This document shows, one piece after another, positions 17,634 to 26,501 of a DNA stretch of 64,000 nt; the stretch's first letter is position 1; the number at the start of each line of letters is the position of its first letter. The position numbers and the translations under genes are program-made. The stretch is taken from positions 1-64,000 of the forward strand of contig JAUYNO010000036.1 of assembly GCA_030696045.1 (NCBI GenBank), written 5' to 3'. The stretch comes from Stagnimonas sp. (GTDB taxonomy: Bacteria > Pseudomonadota > Gammaproteobacteria > Nevskiales > Nevskiaceae). The notes under the pieces are model-generated. The model was not told where the DNA came from. It made no database searches and saw nothing but the letters and a program-made list of their open reading frames with translations.

Positions 17634-18515
17634 ATGACCCCAGCGCCCACGCTCACGCCCAGGCCATCGCGCCGCGACCTGCATTTCCCGCTGCCGTCGG
17701 AGGCCTTGCGCAGCTGGCACCCGCTCGGTGCTCACGTGAGCCTCTATTTCGCCGCGCTGTCGATCTTTTTCCCCGATGGCGAGCGGATGTTCATCCACGC
17801 CGTGCGCCTGCACCGCGACCGCCTGCGCTCGCCGGAGCTGAAGCAGCAGGTCGCCGGCTTCATCGGCCAGGAGGCCATCCACGGCCGCGAGCACGAGCAC
17901 TACAACCAGTTGCTGACCGAGGCCGGACTGCCGGCGCCAGCGCTGGCGCGCAATGTCAGCACCCAGATGCGGCGGGTGCGCGAGCGTCTGCGCCCGCGCG
18001 TGCAGTTGGCGCTGACCATCGCGCTGGAGCACTGGACCGCGATCATGGCCGACGTACTGCTGCGCGATCCCCGCATCCTGGCCGGTGCCCAGGCCGACTA
18101 CGCCGCGCTCTGGCGCTGGCACGCACTGGAGGAGACCGAGCACAAGGCGGTGGCCTTCGACGTGTTCCGCGAAGTCGTCGGCAGCGGCCCGCGCGCCTAC
18201 CTGCTGCGGGTCCTGGTCTATCTGATCGTCAGTTTCAGCTTCTGGAGCCGGGTGCTGTACTTCCACCTGCGGCTGGTCGCTGCCGACGGCCGCCTGCTGG
18301 AGCTGGGCGGCTGGTGGCGCCTGTTCAAGTTTCTCTGGCTGGCGCCCGGCGCGATGCGCCGCACCCTGCCGGCCTGGCTGAGCTATTTCAGCCCCGGCTT
18401 TCATCCTTGGCAACACGACAACCGTGAATTGCTGGTCGGTATCCCGATCCTGAGTGCGCGCTACGCCAGTCCTTCGTTAGCCACTGTGCCCCGATCCGGC
18501 CAGCCGGCTGCTTAG
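17634..18515 (+). CDS. Metal-dependent hydrolase, PF10118 family
   Basis: 293 residues from ATG 17634, preceded by AAGGAGAG at ideal spacing. The conserved acidic/His helical motifs characteristic of PF10118 (GQEAIHGREHEHYN, ALEHWTAIMAD, WHALEETEHKAVAFD) suggest a di-iron or ferritin-like four-helix active site. C-terminal hydrophobic segments (residues about 185-205) suggest membrane association. It is transcribed divergently from the P450 gene and convergent with the GMC oxidoreductase, overlapping the latter's 3' end by 39 bp. Members are often annotated as metal-dependent hydrolases but a hydroxylase role is equally possible given the motifs. It probably belongs to the same pathway. Confidence 0.8.
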   Translation: MTPAPTLTPRPSRRDLHFPLPSEALRSWHPLGAHVSLYFAALSIFFPDGERMFIHAVRLHRDRLRSPELKQQVAGFIGQEAIHGREHEHYNQLLTEAGLPAPALARNVSTQMRRVRERLRPRVQLALTIALEHWTAIMADVLLRDPRILAGAQADYAALWRWHALEETEHKAVAFDVFREVVGSGPRAYLLRVLVYLIVSFSFWSRVLYFHLRLVAADGRLLELGGWWRLFKFLWLAPGAMRRTLPAWLSYFSPGFHPWQHDNRELLVGIPILSARYASPSLATVPRSGQPAA

Positions 18516-19958
18516 GTAGTGCGCCCAGGCGGCAATCGCCAGTGTCGGTGGCGCTCCGGGGGCGGCCGGCAGCGCCGAGCCGTCGGCGATGTAGAGGCCG
18601 GGATTGCCGTACACCTCGCCGTGTTGGTCGACCACGCCCTCGCTGGCGTCGCGGCCCAGGCGGGCGCCGCCGCTGGGGTGAACGGTCACCGGCCCGCGCC
18701 GTGCCCGCACCGGACTGCCGCTGGCCAGCGCCAGGGCCTTGAACACCGCACGCACCTCCCGGAACACGGTTTCGTCCTCGGCGCGGTAGCGCAGCCGCAG
18801 GCGTCCATCCGCGTATTCGACCCGGGCCCGGCCAGAGTCGGCGGCCATGCCGATCACCAGCAGGCGCTGGTCCAGCCAGCGCCGCAGTGGAGCCGGCAGT
18901 GGCAGCGCGTCCATGCCCGCGAAGCTGCCCAGCACCAGGTAGGGCGCCGCCTGCTTGAGGTGGCTGAAGCGCCCGAGGCTGGCGGGCGCATCCAGGGAGG
19001 AGGCCGCGATAGGCGGGCGCCAGAAGCCGACCAGGTCGGTGTTGCCGCTGAAACCCTGTCCCAGACTCGGCATTGGCGCCAGGCCGGTCGAGGGCTCGGC
19101 GGCGCTGCGGAACAGCAGCCGCAGGCTATTGAGGGTGCCGGCGGCCAGCACGACGCGGGCTGCCCTTAGCTGTTCCGCCACCCCGCTGCGAAGATCGCGG
19201 ACGGCGACTCGGTAGCCACCGGCGTCCTGGCTGATCCGCACCGCCTCGCACAGGGTTCGCAGTTGGGCGCCGGCTTGCAGGGCCGGCGCCAGATAGACCC
19301 AGTCCACCGTCGCCTTCGCCCCGCCGGGCGAGCCCAGGAAGCTGTCGCCCCGGAATTCGGTGGCGCGCCGCTCGACTGCCGCGCGGGCCGGATTGCCGAC
19401 CTGCCCCGGTAGTCGCAGGCCCAGGCGCGGTTGCTGATCGGCGACCTGGAAAGCCTCCGTGTTCAGCGCCGCCAGCCGGCTCCAGATGTTGTTGGGATGG
19501 ATGTCGCGCCGCAACTCGCTGGCCTCCAGGTCGGCCAGCACCTGCGGATAGTGGCGCTCGACCTGGCGCGAATCCAGCTGCGGATGCCGCTGTTGCCAAT
19601 AGGCGGCCGCCGCCGGTGGCGCGAGCAGGCCGGCATAAGCATGGCTGCCGCCACCGACGCCGGAGGTGCACAGCGCGTCGATGCCGGCGAAGCGGAACAG
19701 CTCGTACATGCCCTCGCGGTTCAGGCGCAGGCCTGCGGCTGGCAGCAGGCGGTGGTGGACGCCGCGCAGGGCGTAGGGCAGGCCGCGCCAGCCCTGGGGC
19801 AGGGGTGCCCGTTCGGCAATGCCCAGTGAGCGCACCGGCAGGCTGTCGCGCCAGGGGCCGCGCTCCAGCACCAGCACCCGGGCGCCGGCGCGCGCCAGCT
19901 GAAACGCGGCGATGCTGCCCCCGAAGCCGCTGCCGATGACGATGAAGTCGTAGCGCAT
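18477..19958 (-). CDS. GMC-family FAD oxidoreductase (cholesterol-oxidase-like)
   Basis: 493 residues. An N-terminal dinucleotide motif (IGSGFGGS, residues 8-15), an internal GVGGGSHAYAG, and the C-terminal HPSGGARLG ... GLYIADGSALP block, with PTLAIAAWA after it, match the GMC C-terminal domain of cholesterol oxidase-type enzymes. It oxidises a sterol or other secondary alcohol with FAD. It is the last gene of the long minus-strand run, 4 bp after the 172-residue protein. The 3' end overlaps the convergent hydrolase gene by 39 bp. No Tat or Sec signal is visible, so the enzyme is cytoplasmic. With a P450, acyl-CoA synthetase and sterol-desaturase-like gene nearby it supports a sterol-type substrate. 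Confidence 0.85.
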   Translation of the reverse strand: MRYDFIVIGSGFGGSIAAFQLARAGARVLVLERGPWRDSLPVRSLGIAERAPLPQGWRGLPYALRGVHHRLLPAAGLRLNREGMYELFRFAGIDALCTSGVGGGSHAYAGLLAPPAAAAYWQQRHPQLDSRQVERHYPQVLADLEASELRRDIHPNNIWSRLAALNTEAFQVADQQPRLGLRLPGQVGNPARAAVERRATEFRGDSFLGSPGGAKATVDWVYLAPALQAGAQLRTLCEAVRISQDAGGYRVAVRDLRSGVAEQLRAARVVLAAGTLNSLRLLFRSAAEPSTGLAPMPSLGQGFSGNTDLVGFWRPPIAASSLDAPASLGRFSHLKQAAPYLVLGSFAGMDALPLPAPLRRWLDQRLLVIGMAADSGRARVEYADGRLRLRYRAEDETVFREVRAVFKALALASGSPVRARRGPVTVHPSGGARLGRDASEGVVDQHGEVYGNPGLYIADGSALPAAPGAPPTLAIAAWAHYLSSRLAGSGHSG

Positions 19959-19962
19959 GCGT

Positions 19963-20481
19963 TCAGCCCCCGGCCTGACCGCGCCGCAGGCTGAAATAGG
20001 TCACTAGCCGGGCGCCGCCGCCGCGCCGGCGCAGCAGCATGCGGCCGAGGTAATGGTCGGGCGCCAGCCGCCGCAGTTCGCCGCGCACCCGGCGTGCCGG
20101 CGCGGGATTGCCGGCGAGGTCGTAGTCGAGCACCAGCACCTCGCCGCCGCCGAGCGCCGAGGCCTGCAGATAGCAGCGGTAGGGCAGGCGCCGCAGCGGC
20201 CGCAGCGGCGACCACCAGAGGTTGATGCCCTGCCCGGGTGCGAAGGACTTGGCCCGCCACAGCCAGGCCGCGAACGCGCGCAGCAGTGGCCGCAGCCAGG
20301 GCGCCAGGGCCTCGAAGCCGGCTCCGGTGAGCACGGAGCCCGGATAGTCGCCGCGCAGTTCATCGGCACCGGGTGCCGGCAGGCGGTCGAACAGTTCATC
20401 CAGCGCTGGCGCGGATAGCGAGCGCAGCTTGGTCGGCAGTGGCGCAGCGGCCGTGGGCTGGCTCCGCGATGGGGTGCTCAT
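19963..20481 (-). CDS. Conserved small protein of unknown function next to the GMC oxidoreductase
   Basis: 172 residues. No signal peptide or membrane segment is seen. Segments LDELFDRLPAPGADELRGDYPGS and DYDLAGNP suggest a small beta-rich, lipocalin-like or GXWXG/DUF4334-related fold, but I cannot place it with confidence. The gene lies 4 bp upstream of the GMC gene, so the two are translated together. It may be an accessory or substrate-presenting partner. Function is unknown. Confidence 0.6.
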   Translation of the reverse strand: MSTPSRSQPTAAAPLPTKLRSLSAPALDELFDRLPAPGADELRGDYPGSVLTGAGFEALAPWLRPLLRAFAAWLWRAKSFAPGQGINLWWSPLRPLRRLPYRCYLQASALGGGEVLVLDYDLAGNPAPARRVRGELRRLAPDHYLGRMLLRRRGGGARLVTYFSLRRGQAGG

Positions 20482-20509
20482 CGGTGCGATTCTCCGGTTG
20501 CGGCGGCGC

Positions 20510-21538
20510 TCAGGCGAGGGCCGCGATGGTTCTGTCGATCAGCCAGAACGCCGCGACGCTGCCGATCACCTGGGTCGCCAGGGCCTGCAAGCGTGGTAGT
20601 TCGAGCGGCAGCCGCCGCCGCGCCAGCCACAGCAGGCTCAGCAGCGCCGCGGCGAACAGCAGCTGCCCGACTTCGACGCCGAGATTGAACATCGCCAGAG
20701 CCGGCAGCCGGGCCTGTTCCGGCAGGCCGACCTCGGCCAGCGCACCGGCAAAGCCGAAGCCGTGCAGCAGACCGAAAATGAACGCCGGCAGCCAGGGCTT
20801 GCTCAAGCTCAGACGCGGCGCTGTCACCGGCCGCGTCAGCTCCACCGCCAGCAGCACGATGCTGGCCGCGATCAGGGCCTCGATGGCTGCCGGAGGCAGA
20901 CGCAACCAGCCCAGCGCGGAAGCCGTCAGGGTCAGGCTGTGCGCCAGCGTGAAGGCAGTGACGGTGCGCAGCAGCAGACTGACGCGATCCCTGGACGCGC
21001 GCGCAACGATCAATAACAGGCCGGTGAGGAACAGCAGGTGGTCGACGCCGAGCAGGATGTGCTCGACGCCCAGCCGCAGATAACCCTGCCATTCCGGCGG
21101 CTGCCGGTGCTGCGCGGGCACGAACCGCAGGCGGGGTTGGTCGCTGTCGAGGGTGAAAAGACGCTGGCTGCCGTCCGCGAAGTTGAGTTCGACCATGACA
21201 TCCGGCGTCAGCGCGTTGACGCCCTGCAAGACCAGTTCCTGGCCCCGCAGCGGCCGGGTGCAGCGCCAGCGGCTGCTGCGCTTGAGATAGCTCTCCGTGC
21301 GGCTCGACTCGGGCGCGGCGCTGGGTTCACAGTCGGCGGGCAAGGGCAGCTCTATCGGTGCCAGCCGCCCTTCGGCGAGCCAGGGCAGGCGCAGTTGCAG
21401 CCTGTATTCGCCGGCACCCAGTTCGCTCAGTTGCAGATAGGCAGAGCGGAACTGGTGCGCCCGGGCGGGATGCAGTCCCAGCGCCAGCAGCAGCACGGCA
21501 GCGCTGGCGAGCTGCGCGAGCCTAGTCGAGCATTTCAT
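20510..21538 (-). CDS. HupE/UreJ-2 family membrane protein
   Basis: 342 residues. A signal peptide ending ARA precedes HQFRSAYLQL, a periplasmic beta domain of about 140 residues, and then six to seven membrane segments that begin with the family motif GVEHILLGVDHLLFL and continue with FTLAHSLTLTASAL. HupE/UreJ relatives are metal (nickel/cobalt) permease-like proteins, but this PF13795 branch has no proven substrate. It overlaps the PPIase gene by 17 bp and follows DUF3604, a trio seen together in many Gammaproteobacteria. It may bring a metal or small ligand to an enzyme made by the neighbours. Confidence 0.8.
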   Translation of the reverse strand: MKCSTRLAQLASAAVLLLALGLHPARAHQFRSAYLQLSELGAGEYRLQLRLPWLAEGRLAPIELPLPADCEPSAAPESSRTESYLKRSSRWRCTRPLRGQELVLQGVNALTPDVMVELNFADGSQRLFTLDSDQPRLRFVPAQHRQPPEWQGYLRLGVEHILLGVDHLLFLTGLLLIVARASRDRVSLLLRTVTAFTLAHSLTLTASALGWLRLPPAAIEALIAASIVLLAVELTRPVTAPRLSLSKPWLPAFIFGLLHGFGFAGALAEVGLPEQARLPALAMFNLGVEVGQLLFAAALLSLLWLARRRLPLELPRLQALATQVIGSVAAFWLIDRTIAALA

Positions 21539-22502
21539 GCAACTGCTCCGGATCCGGCCCGCGCCCGGCCTGGCTGGCGTGTAGCACCGGACCGCTGTCC
21601 ACCGTGACCGTCTGACGCTGCCGGAGCTGGGCCAGCCGCTGGTCCAGCAGCGCCTGCCGGCGCGCCACCCGCCAGGCCACGCTCAGGCGCGCCCGTGCCG
21701 ATTCCAGCGTCGCCGGCTGGAACTCGCTGCGCTGGCTCAGGCGCACCAGATGCAGGCCGTAGCCGGAGGCGATGGGGCCCTCCCAGCGGCCCGTCGGCAG
21801 CTGGACCAGCCGCTGCGCGAAGGCTTCGCCGAAAACCTTGCGCACAGCCGCCGCGTCCAGCTGATTCAGGCGCTTGCCGGCGAAGAAGGGATCGCCGAGG
21901 GGGGCGCTGTCTTCTGGATGCTGGCGCAGCTGCCGCAGGCCGGCCTCGGCGTCCCGCTGCAAGTGCTCCTGGCGCTGGCCGCGCGCGTACAGGCGCTGTT
22001 CGAAGCTGTAGCGCACCGGCAGGCCGTAGCGCTGGGGATCGGCGTCCAGCAGGGCGCGCAATTCGGCATCACTTGGCGATTCGGTATCGACCTGGGCCTC
22101 GATCAGGGTCTCGATTTTCTGCACCAGCCGCCGCCGTACGATGGGGTCGGCGCGATCCAGCTCCAGCGCCTTGGCCTCGCGGAACAGCAGCTCCTCATCC
22201 ACCCAGCGCTGGATCGCCGCCTGCAGCTCGGGCTCGCTGGGTGGGCGCTGCAGCTGAGCGCGGAGTTCCTGGCGCAGTGCCTGCACCCGCGTTGCCGGCA
22301 CCCGGATGGCGTCGGCCGGCGTCGGCCACAGACTTGCCGACAGTCCCTGTCCCAGGAACAGCAAGGCTCCGAACAGCAGGAACTGCACCAGCGGTTCGCG
22401 CAGGGCACGCGTCGTCCGCGTACTCACTTCCGCCCACGCGCGGCGCAGGCGGACCGGGCTGACCTGCTCCGCGGGCAAGCGAACCGGCGGATCACTCCTC
22501 AC
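21522..22502 (-). CDS. Parvulin-type periplasmic peptidyl-prolyl isomerase (PpiC/SurA-like)
   Basis: 326 residues from a GTG at 22502 overlapping the DUF3604 stop (GTGA). One N-terminal membrane anchor (residues about 30-50) is followed by a SurA-N-like helical region and a parvulin-like domain with GDPFFAG...GEAFAQRLVQLPTGRWEGPIASGYG, close to the parvulin consensus but with several family positions changed. It is predicted to fold periplasmic or outer-membrane clients, perhaps the barrels and surface proteins made in this window. It is the middle gene of the DUF3604-PPIase-HupE trio. Confidence 0.78.
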   Translation of the reverse strand: MRSDPPVRLPAEQVSPVRLRRAWAEVSTRTTRALREPLVQFLLFGALLFLGQGLSASLWPTPADAIRVPATRVQALRQELRAQLQRPPSEPELQAAIQRWVDEELLFREAKALELDRADPIVRRRLVQKIETLIEAQVDTESPSDAELRALLDADPQRYGLPVRYSFEQRLYARGQRQEHLQRDAEAGLRQLRQHPEDSAPLGDPFFAGKRLNQLDAAAVRKVFGEAFAQRLVQLPTGRWEGPIASGYGLHLVRLSQRSEFQPATLESARARLSVAWRVARRQALLDQRLAQLRQRQTVTVDSGPVLHASQAGRGPDPEQLHEMLD

Positions 22503-24844
22503 CGCGCCTCGTACCAGATCGGTGAAGTCCAGCCGCGTTCCTCGCTGGTGTGGAAGGACTTCTGTCCGTGGAACTTGCCCGGGCCACCGTCGATGGGCGC
22601 GCAGCAGCCCTCGTAGCCCTGCAGGCCAGAAGCGGCCGGGAACAGGCCGTTGGCCGGGTCCAGCAGGCTGCAATCGACCGCGTGGTCGATGTTGCAGGAC
22701 CAGGTGCTCCAGCGGCAGGAGGCGACTTCCCGCACCCGTGCATACCAGTAGGCGTCGTGGCGGGCATCGAACTGCTCGTCGGTCCAGACCGCGCAGAGGC
22801 TTTCCGGCCGGCTGGCCAGTTGCACCTGGCAGCTGTCCGGATCGGGTTGCGGGCCGGCTCCGGCCTCGCCGGCGACGGCGAGGTAGGTGCGTACCTTCGG
22901 TTCGCCCTCGGCATCGAGGTAGCCCTTGATAAGGTCGATGGCCTGCAGCGGATGCCCTTCCGGATCCTGCACCGCCCAGACCGCGAAATGCGGCTTGGCG
23001 CCGGCAGTCGGTGGTGGTGGCAGGTCGCCGCCCATGCGGGCGCCGTCGCGCAGCTGCTCACCGGCGATCAGATCGCGGCTGCTGGCCAGCTGCGCGCAGA
23101 TGTCGGCCGGCAGCGGATTCCAGGAGGCCACGGAGCGCAGTCGCAGGCGTGGCCCGGAGGTGCCGAAGGTTTCGCCCCGGCTGATCGCATCCCAGATTTC
23201 GCCGCGGGTGTTTTCGCTGGCCCAGACGCCGGTGATGCCGCCGGGATTGAAGACGCGGCTGAAATCCTCGAAGCGGCGGTTCGCGCAGTTGCCCGGGTCG
23301 GTGGAATCCTCGCTGCTGCTGTCGCAAGCCCAGAAGCCGAACAGTTCCTTGGGCTCATCGTCGATCACCCCGAATTTGCCTTGGAAGCCGCGCTCGCGCA
23401 CTTCACCGGGATTGCCGTTGTGGGTGTCGGTGGCGGCGACCAGGTTGAGCTTGTAGGGGTTGACGCCCAGGGTCTTCCGGATCGCCATGCCTTCGACCAT
23501 GGCGTTGCGGTAGTAGTCGAGCGGGTGCACGCAGCCGCCGGTAGTGCTGCCCCCCGAGGCCGGCCGCGAGCTGCCGTCCGGCCCCTGGCTGGCGCAGACC
23601 TCGACGGCGTCGAACTTGGGCGTGCGATAGCCACAGAACGGCGGATCGCGGGCCGGATCGCCCCGGCAATAGGCGGCGCAGCTGGCGGGATCGCCGGGCT
23701 TGCCGGTGCAGACCGACTTCCACAGCTCGAAGCCGCAATACGGGTCCAGATCCTCGTCGCTGGCCAGGTAGGGCCCCTCCAGGCCGGCCGAGCAATCGGA
23801 CTGGCCCTTGTGCTGGCTGATCTCGAAGGATTTCTCGATACGGCGACGCAGCTGCGCGTCCTCGGCGCTCATCGGAAAGTAGACCTCGGTCTGCGGGATC
23901 TTGCGGCCGAGCGGCCGGCCGCTCAGATCGCCGACCACGGTGTAGCCGCCGGCATTGGCCTCGCGCCCCAGGAAGTAGCGACCGGCGCTGCCGTTGCTGT
24001 TGTGGGCGATGGTCAGCACCGCGCAGCCTTCGCGGTCCAGGCAGTTGCGCTGCAAGTAGTCGAAAAGATCCCAGTCGGTGTTGCCGTTCTCCGGCAGCAG
24101 CGCCGAGGTGAGCGGCGCGGCGGAGTAGACGTCATCGGGAACCGAGGCGGCATCGCCCCGGAAGATGACGTTGCGATGCAGCATCTGGGTCAGGAAGTTG
24201 GGTGTGTATTCGTAGCCGTGCAGCGCGGTGTAGCGGCAGGGCTGGTTTTCCTCGTCAGTGATCTGCTTGATTGGCGGCCATAGCAGCAGCGAGTCCACCA
24301 GCGGCGTGTTGTCGCCGATCGAGACCAGCAGCTGCACCTGCGGCGAGGTATTGCCTTCGGCGATGTTGACGATGTCGCCGCGCGCGGTCTGGCCGATCAC
24401 TGTGTCGCAGAGCTGGCGCGAGGTATCACCGAAGAACTCGCAGGTTTCCGCGGCGCCGCCGATGAACTCGGCGTGGTCGGTGATCGCGGTGAAGTCGAGC
24501 GGGCGATCGATCCGTACCTGTCGGGCGGGGGTGTAGGGATCGTCGCTGCCGATCGCCGGCAGGCCGACCGGCTCGCCCTTGGCGTAGCGGTGGGCCTCGC
24601 GCGGCCCATTGATGCTGCTGAAGAAGTAGGCGTCCAGCGACATCTTGGTGTGTACGTGCAGGTCGCCGAAGTAGGCATTGCGATAGCCCGGGCGGTAGTC
24701 GTCGCAATGGCCGTCGAGCGGCGCCGGCGGCAAGGGATCGCCGCTGGCGCCGGCAGACGGCGTCTGGCTGTCGCCACAGCCGGCCAGGGCCAGGCTCAGG
24801 CCTATTAGCAGGGCCGGCAAGGAGCGGCGCGGGGGCGAGCGCAT
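22499..24844 (-). CDS. DUF3604 lipoprotein (PHP-like putative hydrolase)
   Basis: 781 residues from ATG 24844, which puts AGGA at good spacing and gives a lipobox (ALAGC, Cys23). FGDLHVHTKMSLDA and TDHAEFIG are the two His/Asp clusters of DUF3604, which resembles the PHP phosphoesterase fold with a metal site. Further conserved HNSNGS and DTHNGNPG segments continue the family pattern, and the length is normal. It is predicted to be a periplasmic or surface metal-dependent hydrolase. It overlaps the PPIase gene by 4 bp and lies 31 bp after the propeller lipoprotein gene. The substrate is unknown. Confidence 0.85.
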   Translation of the reverse strand: MRSPPRRSLPALLIGLSLALAGCGDSQTPSAGASGDPLPPAPLDGHCDDYRPGYRNAYFGDLHVHTKMSLDAYFFSSINGPREAHRYAKGEPVGLPAIGSDDPYTPARQVRIDRPLDFTAITDHAEFIGGAAETCEFFGDTSRQLCDTVIGQTARGDIVNIAEGNTSPQVQLLVSIGDNTPLVDSLLLWPPIKQITDEENQPCRYTALHGYEYTPNFLTQMLHRNVIFRGDAASVPDDVYSAAPLTSALLPENGNTDWDLFDYLQRNCLDREGCAVLTIAHNSNGSAGRYFLGREANAGGYTVVGDLSGRPLGRKIPQTEVYFPMSAEDAQLRRRIEKSFEISQHKGQSDCSAGLEGPYLASDEDLDPYCGFELWKSVCTGKPGDPASCAAYCRGDPARDPPFCGYRTPKFDAVEVCASQGPDGSSRPASGGSTTGGCVHPLDYYRNAMVEGMAIRKTLGVNPYKLNLVAATDTHNGNPGEVRERGFQGKFGVIDDEPKELFGFWACDSSSEDSTDPGNCANRRFEDFSRVFNPGGITGVWASENTRGEIWDAISRGETFGTSGPRLRLRSVASWNPLPADICAQLASSRDLIAGEQLRDGARMGGDLPPPPTAGAKPHFAVWAVQDPEGHPLQAIDLIKGYLDAEGEPKVRTYLAVAGEAGAGPQPDPDSCQVQLASRPESLCAVWTDEQFDARHDAYWYARVREVASCRWSTWSCNIDHAVDCSLLDPANGLFPAASGLQGYEGCCAPIDGGPGKFHGQKSFHTSEERGWTSPIWYEAR

Positions 24845-24875
24845 TGGCATTCCTGGAGGCGCGGCGGATCGCCGG

Positions 24876-26498
24876 CTAGGGCGCCGTCGCGGCCGGGGGC
24901 GCGAGGCTGAGTTCGTGCAGCAGGCCGTCAAAGCCGGGGTAGTAGTAGCGACCCCGGAAACCGGGCGTGACGATGTTGCCCGGCGCCGGCAGCAGCGACA
25001 GCGGCCCCGAGCTGGCGACCGTCGCGCCGCTCAGCAGGTCGATCCAGAGCACGCGGTCCTGGCCGGCGCCAGACGCCGCGTCACCGGTCACCGGACCCAG
25101 CTGCAGCTGATCCGGGATCACGATCTGCCGTTGCTCGGCAGTGCCGACCAGGGCGCTGTAGGCAATCGACAGCGAGGGCCGCCGCCAGAGCACTTCGAAG
25201 CCGCTGTCGGGATCGAACTTCACCGCCGCCAGCTGCAGGGCGAAGGTATCGAGCGCCACCACCACCCGGTTCTCAGCATCGACCGAGGGCTTGCTGAGCA
25301 CGAAGCTGGGGCCGACGGGAACCCCCGCTACCAACTCGAACGGCTCGATGCGCCACTGCTTGCTGGCGTCGTGGATGTCGATGGCGATCAGGGAGCCGGC
25401 GCGGGCGTAGCCGGTGTTCTGCAGGATCACCCAGTCGCCGATGAAGGAGGCCGCCGCCGCCGGCCCCTGGGTCGGCTCGGCATAGGTCACCGGCCCCCAG
25501 CCGTCGTCGAGGCTGACCGCGCCGTCGCGGTAGAGGTAGCGATACAGCGTGGTCTTGCCGGCGATGTAGAGATAGGTATCGCCGTCGTGCTCGCGCACTG
25601 TGATGCGGCCATTCACCGGCTCCGGCAGCAGCAGCTCGGCGACCACGTCGAGCTGCTCCGGATCCAGCACCAGCATGGTCGATGGCAGGGTGTTGAGCAG
25701 CAGATGGCAGGCCAGCCCGCCGAACAGTTCGACCCCGATCAGCAGGGGCGCCAGCGAGCCGAGCTGGTTGTAGGGCAGCAGGCTGCTGAGCAGAGTGGCC
25801 GGGCACAGCGGCGGCGACTCCATGTTCTTGGTTGCCAGTCGGCCATCCGGCAGTACGTCAAAACCGTTGTAGACCGCTCCGGCCGCGTTCTCCGGCAGTA
25901 CCCGTTCGGCCAGGATGGCGCCATCGGCCGGATCGAGTTTGTAGAAGTGGTTGCCGTAGACGGCGTAGAGATAGCCATTGCCGTGGGCGGTGACCATGCC
26001 GGGCCAGCTCCACTGGCTGGCAGGCTCCTCGTCATACAGCGGCGTGCGCCAGCGCTGGGCCAGGGTTTCGGCATCGAGCATGGCGACATAGCCGCCGTAG
26101 GGCGCGCCGGCCTTGGCGCCGAAACCGTGCAGCAGCAGCTCGCCGCGCTCGCGGGTCTGGGCATTGAACGGGGTAGCGTAATTGTCCGGCGCTATCCGCT
26201 CGACAATCACTGGCGCATCGCCACCCGGCATCTCCTGCAAGGCGCAGGCATCAGCGAACAGATTGCTGCGCTCGATGTCGTGGTGCTCGAACGGCGCCAC
26301 CGAGCGGTATAGCGGGCCGGCGTCCGGACCAGTGACCAGGGCGGCGGAGCGCGGGCAGGGATCGCCCGTATCGACTACCGGCCCGGCGGCGGGCGGCAGG
26401 GGAGTGTCGCCGGAGCCGGTGACCTCGCTGTTGCCGCTACAGGCAGTGACCAGGGCCAGCAGGGCGCTGGCCGGTAGCAAGCGTGGAAGATCTGGCAT
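24876..26498 (-). CDS. Lipoprotein with PQQ/quinoprotein-like beta-propeller
   Basis: 540 residues with a lipobox (LVTAC, Cys20). Repeated blades such as HGNGYLYAVYGNHFYKLDP and GRITVREHDGDTYLYIAGK indicate a propeller of the quinoprotein alcohol-dehydrogenase-like superfamily, with no visible PQQ-binding Cys pair. It is clearly paralogous to the C-terminal half of the composite protein at 31960-34947 (shared NGYLY..., DGRL..K, SFIPSLP/FVLSKPSVDAE-type segments). It lies 3 bp downstream of the paralogous lipoprotein at 26502 and probably works at the cell surface as a binding or redox partner. Its enzymatic status is unresolved. Confidence 0.75.
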   Translation of the reverse strand: MPDLPRLLPASALLALVTACSGNSEVTGSGDTPLPPAAGPVVDTGDPCPRSAALVTGPDAGPLYRSVAPFEHHDIERSNLFADACALQEMPGGDAPVIVERIAPDNYATPFNAQTRERGELLLHGFGAKAGAPYGGYVAMLDAETLAQRWRTPLYDEEPASQWSWPGMVTAHGNGYLYAVYGNHFYKLDPADGAILAERVLPENAAGAVYNGFDVLPDGRLATKNMESPPLCPATLLSSLLPYNQLGSLAPLLIGVELFGGLACHLLLNTLPSTMLVLDPEQLDVVAELLLPEPVNGRITVREHDGDTYLYIAGKTTLYRYLYRDGAVSLDDGWGPVTYAEPTQGPAAAASFIGDWVILQNTGYARAGSLIAIDIHDASKQWRIEPFELVAGVPVGPSFVLSKPSVDAENRVVVALDTFALQLAAVKFDPDSGFEVLWRRPSLSIAYSALVGTAEQRQIVIPDQLQLGPVTGDAASGAGQDRVLWIDLLSGATVASSGPLSLLPAPGNIVTPGFRGRYYYPGFDGLLHELSLAPPAATAP

Positions 26499-26501
26499 GG
26501 C

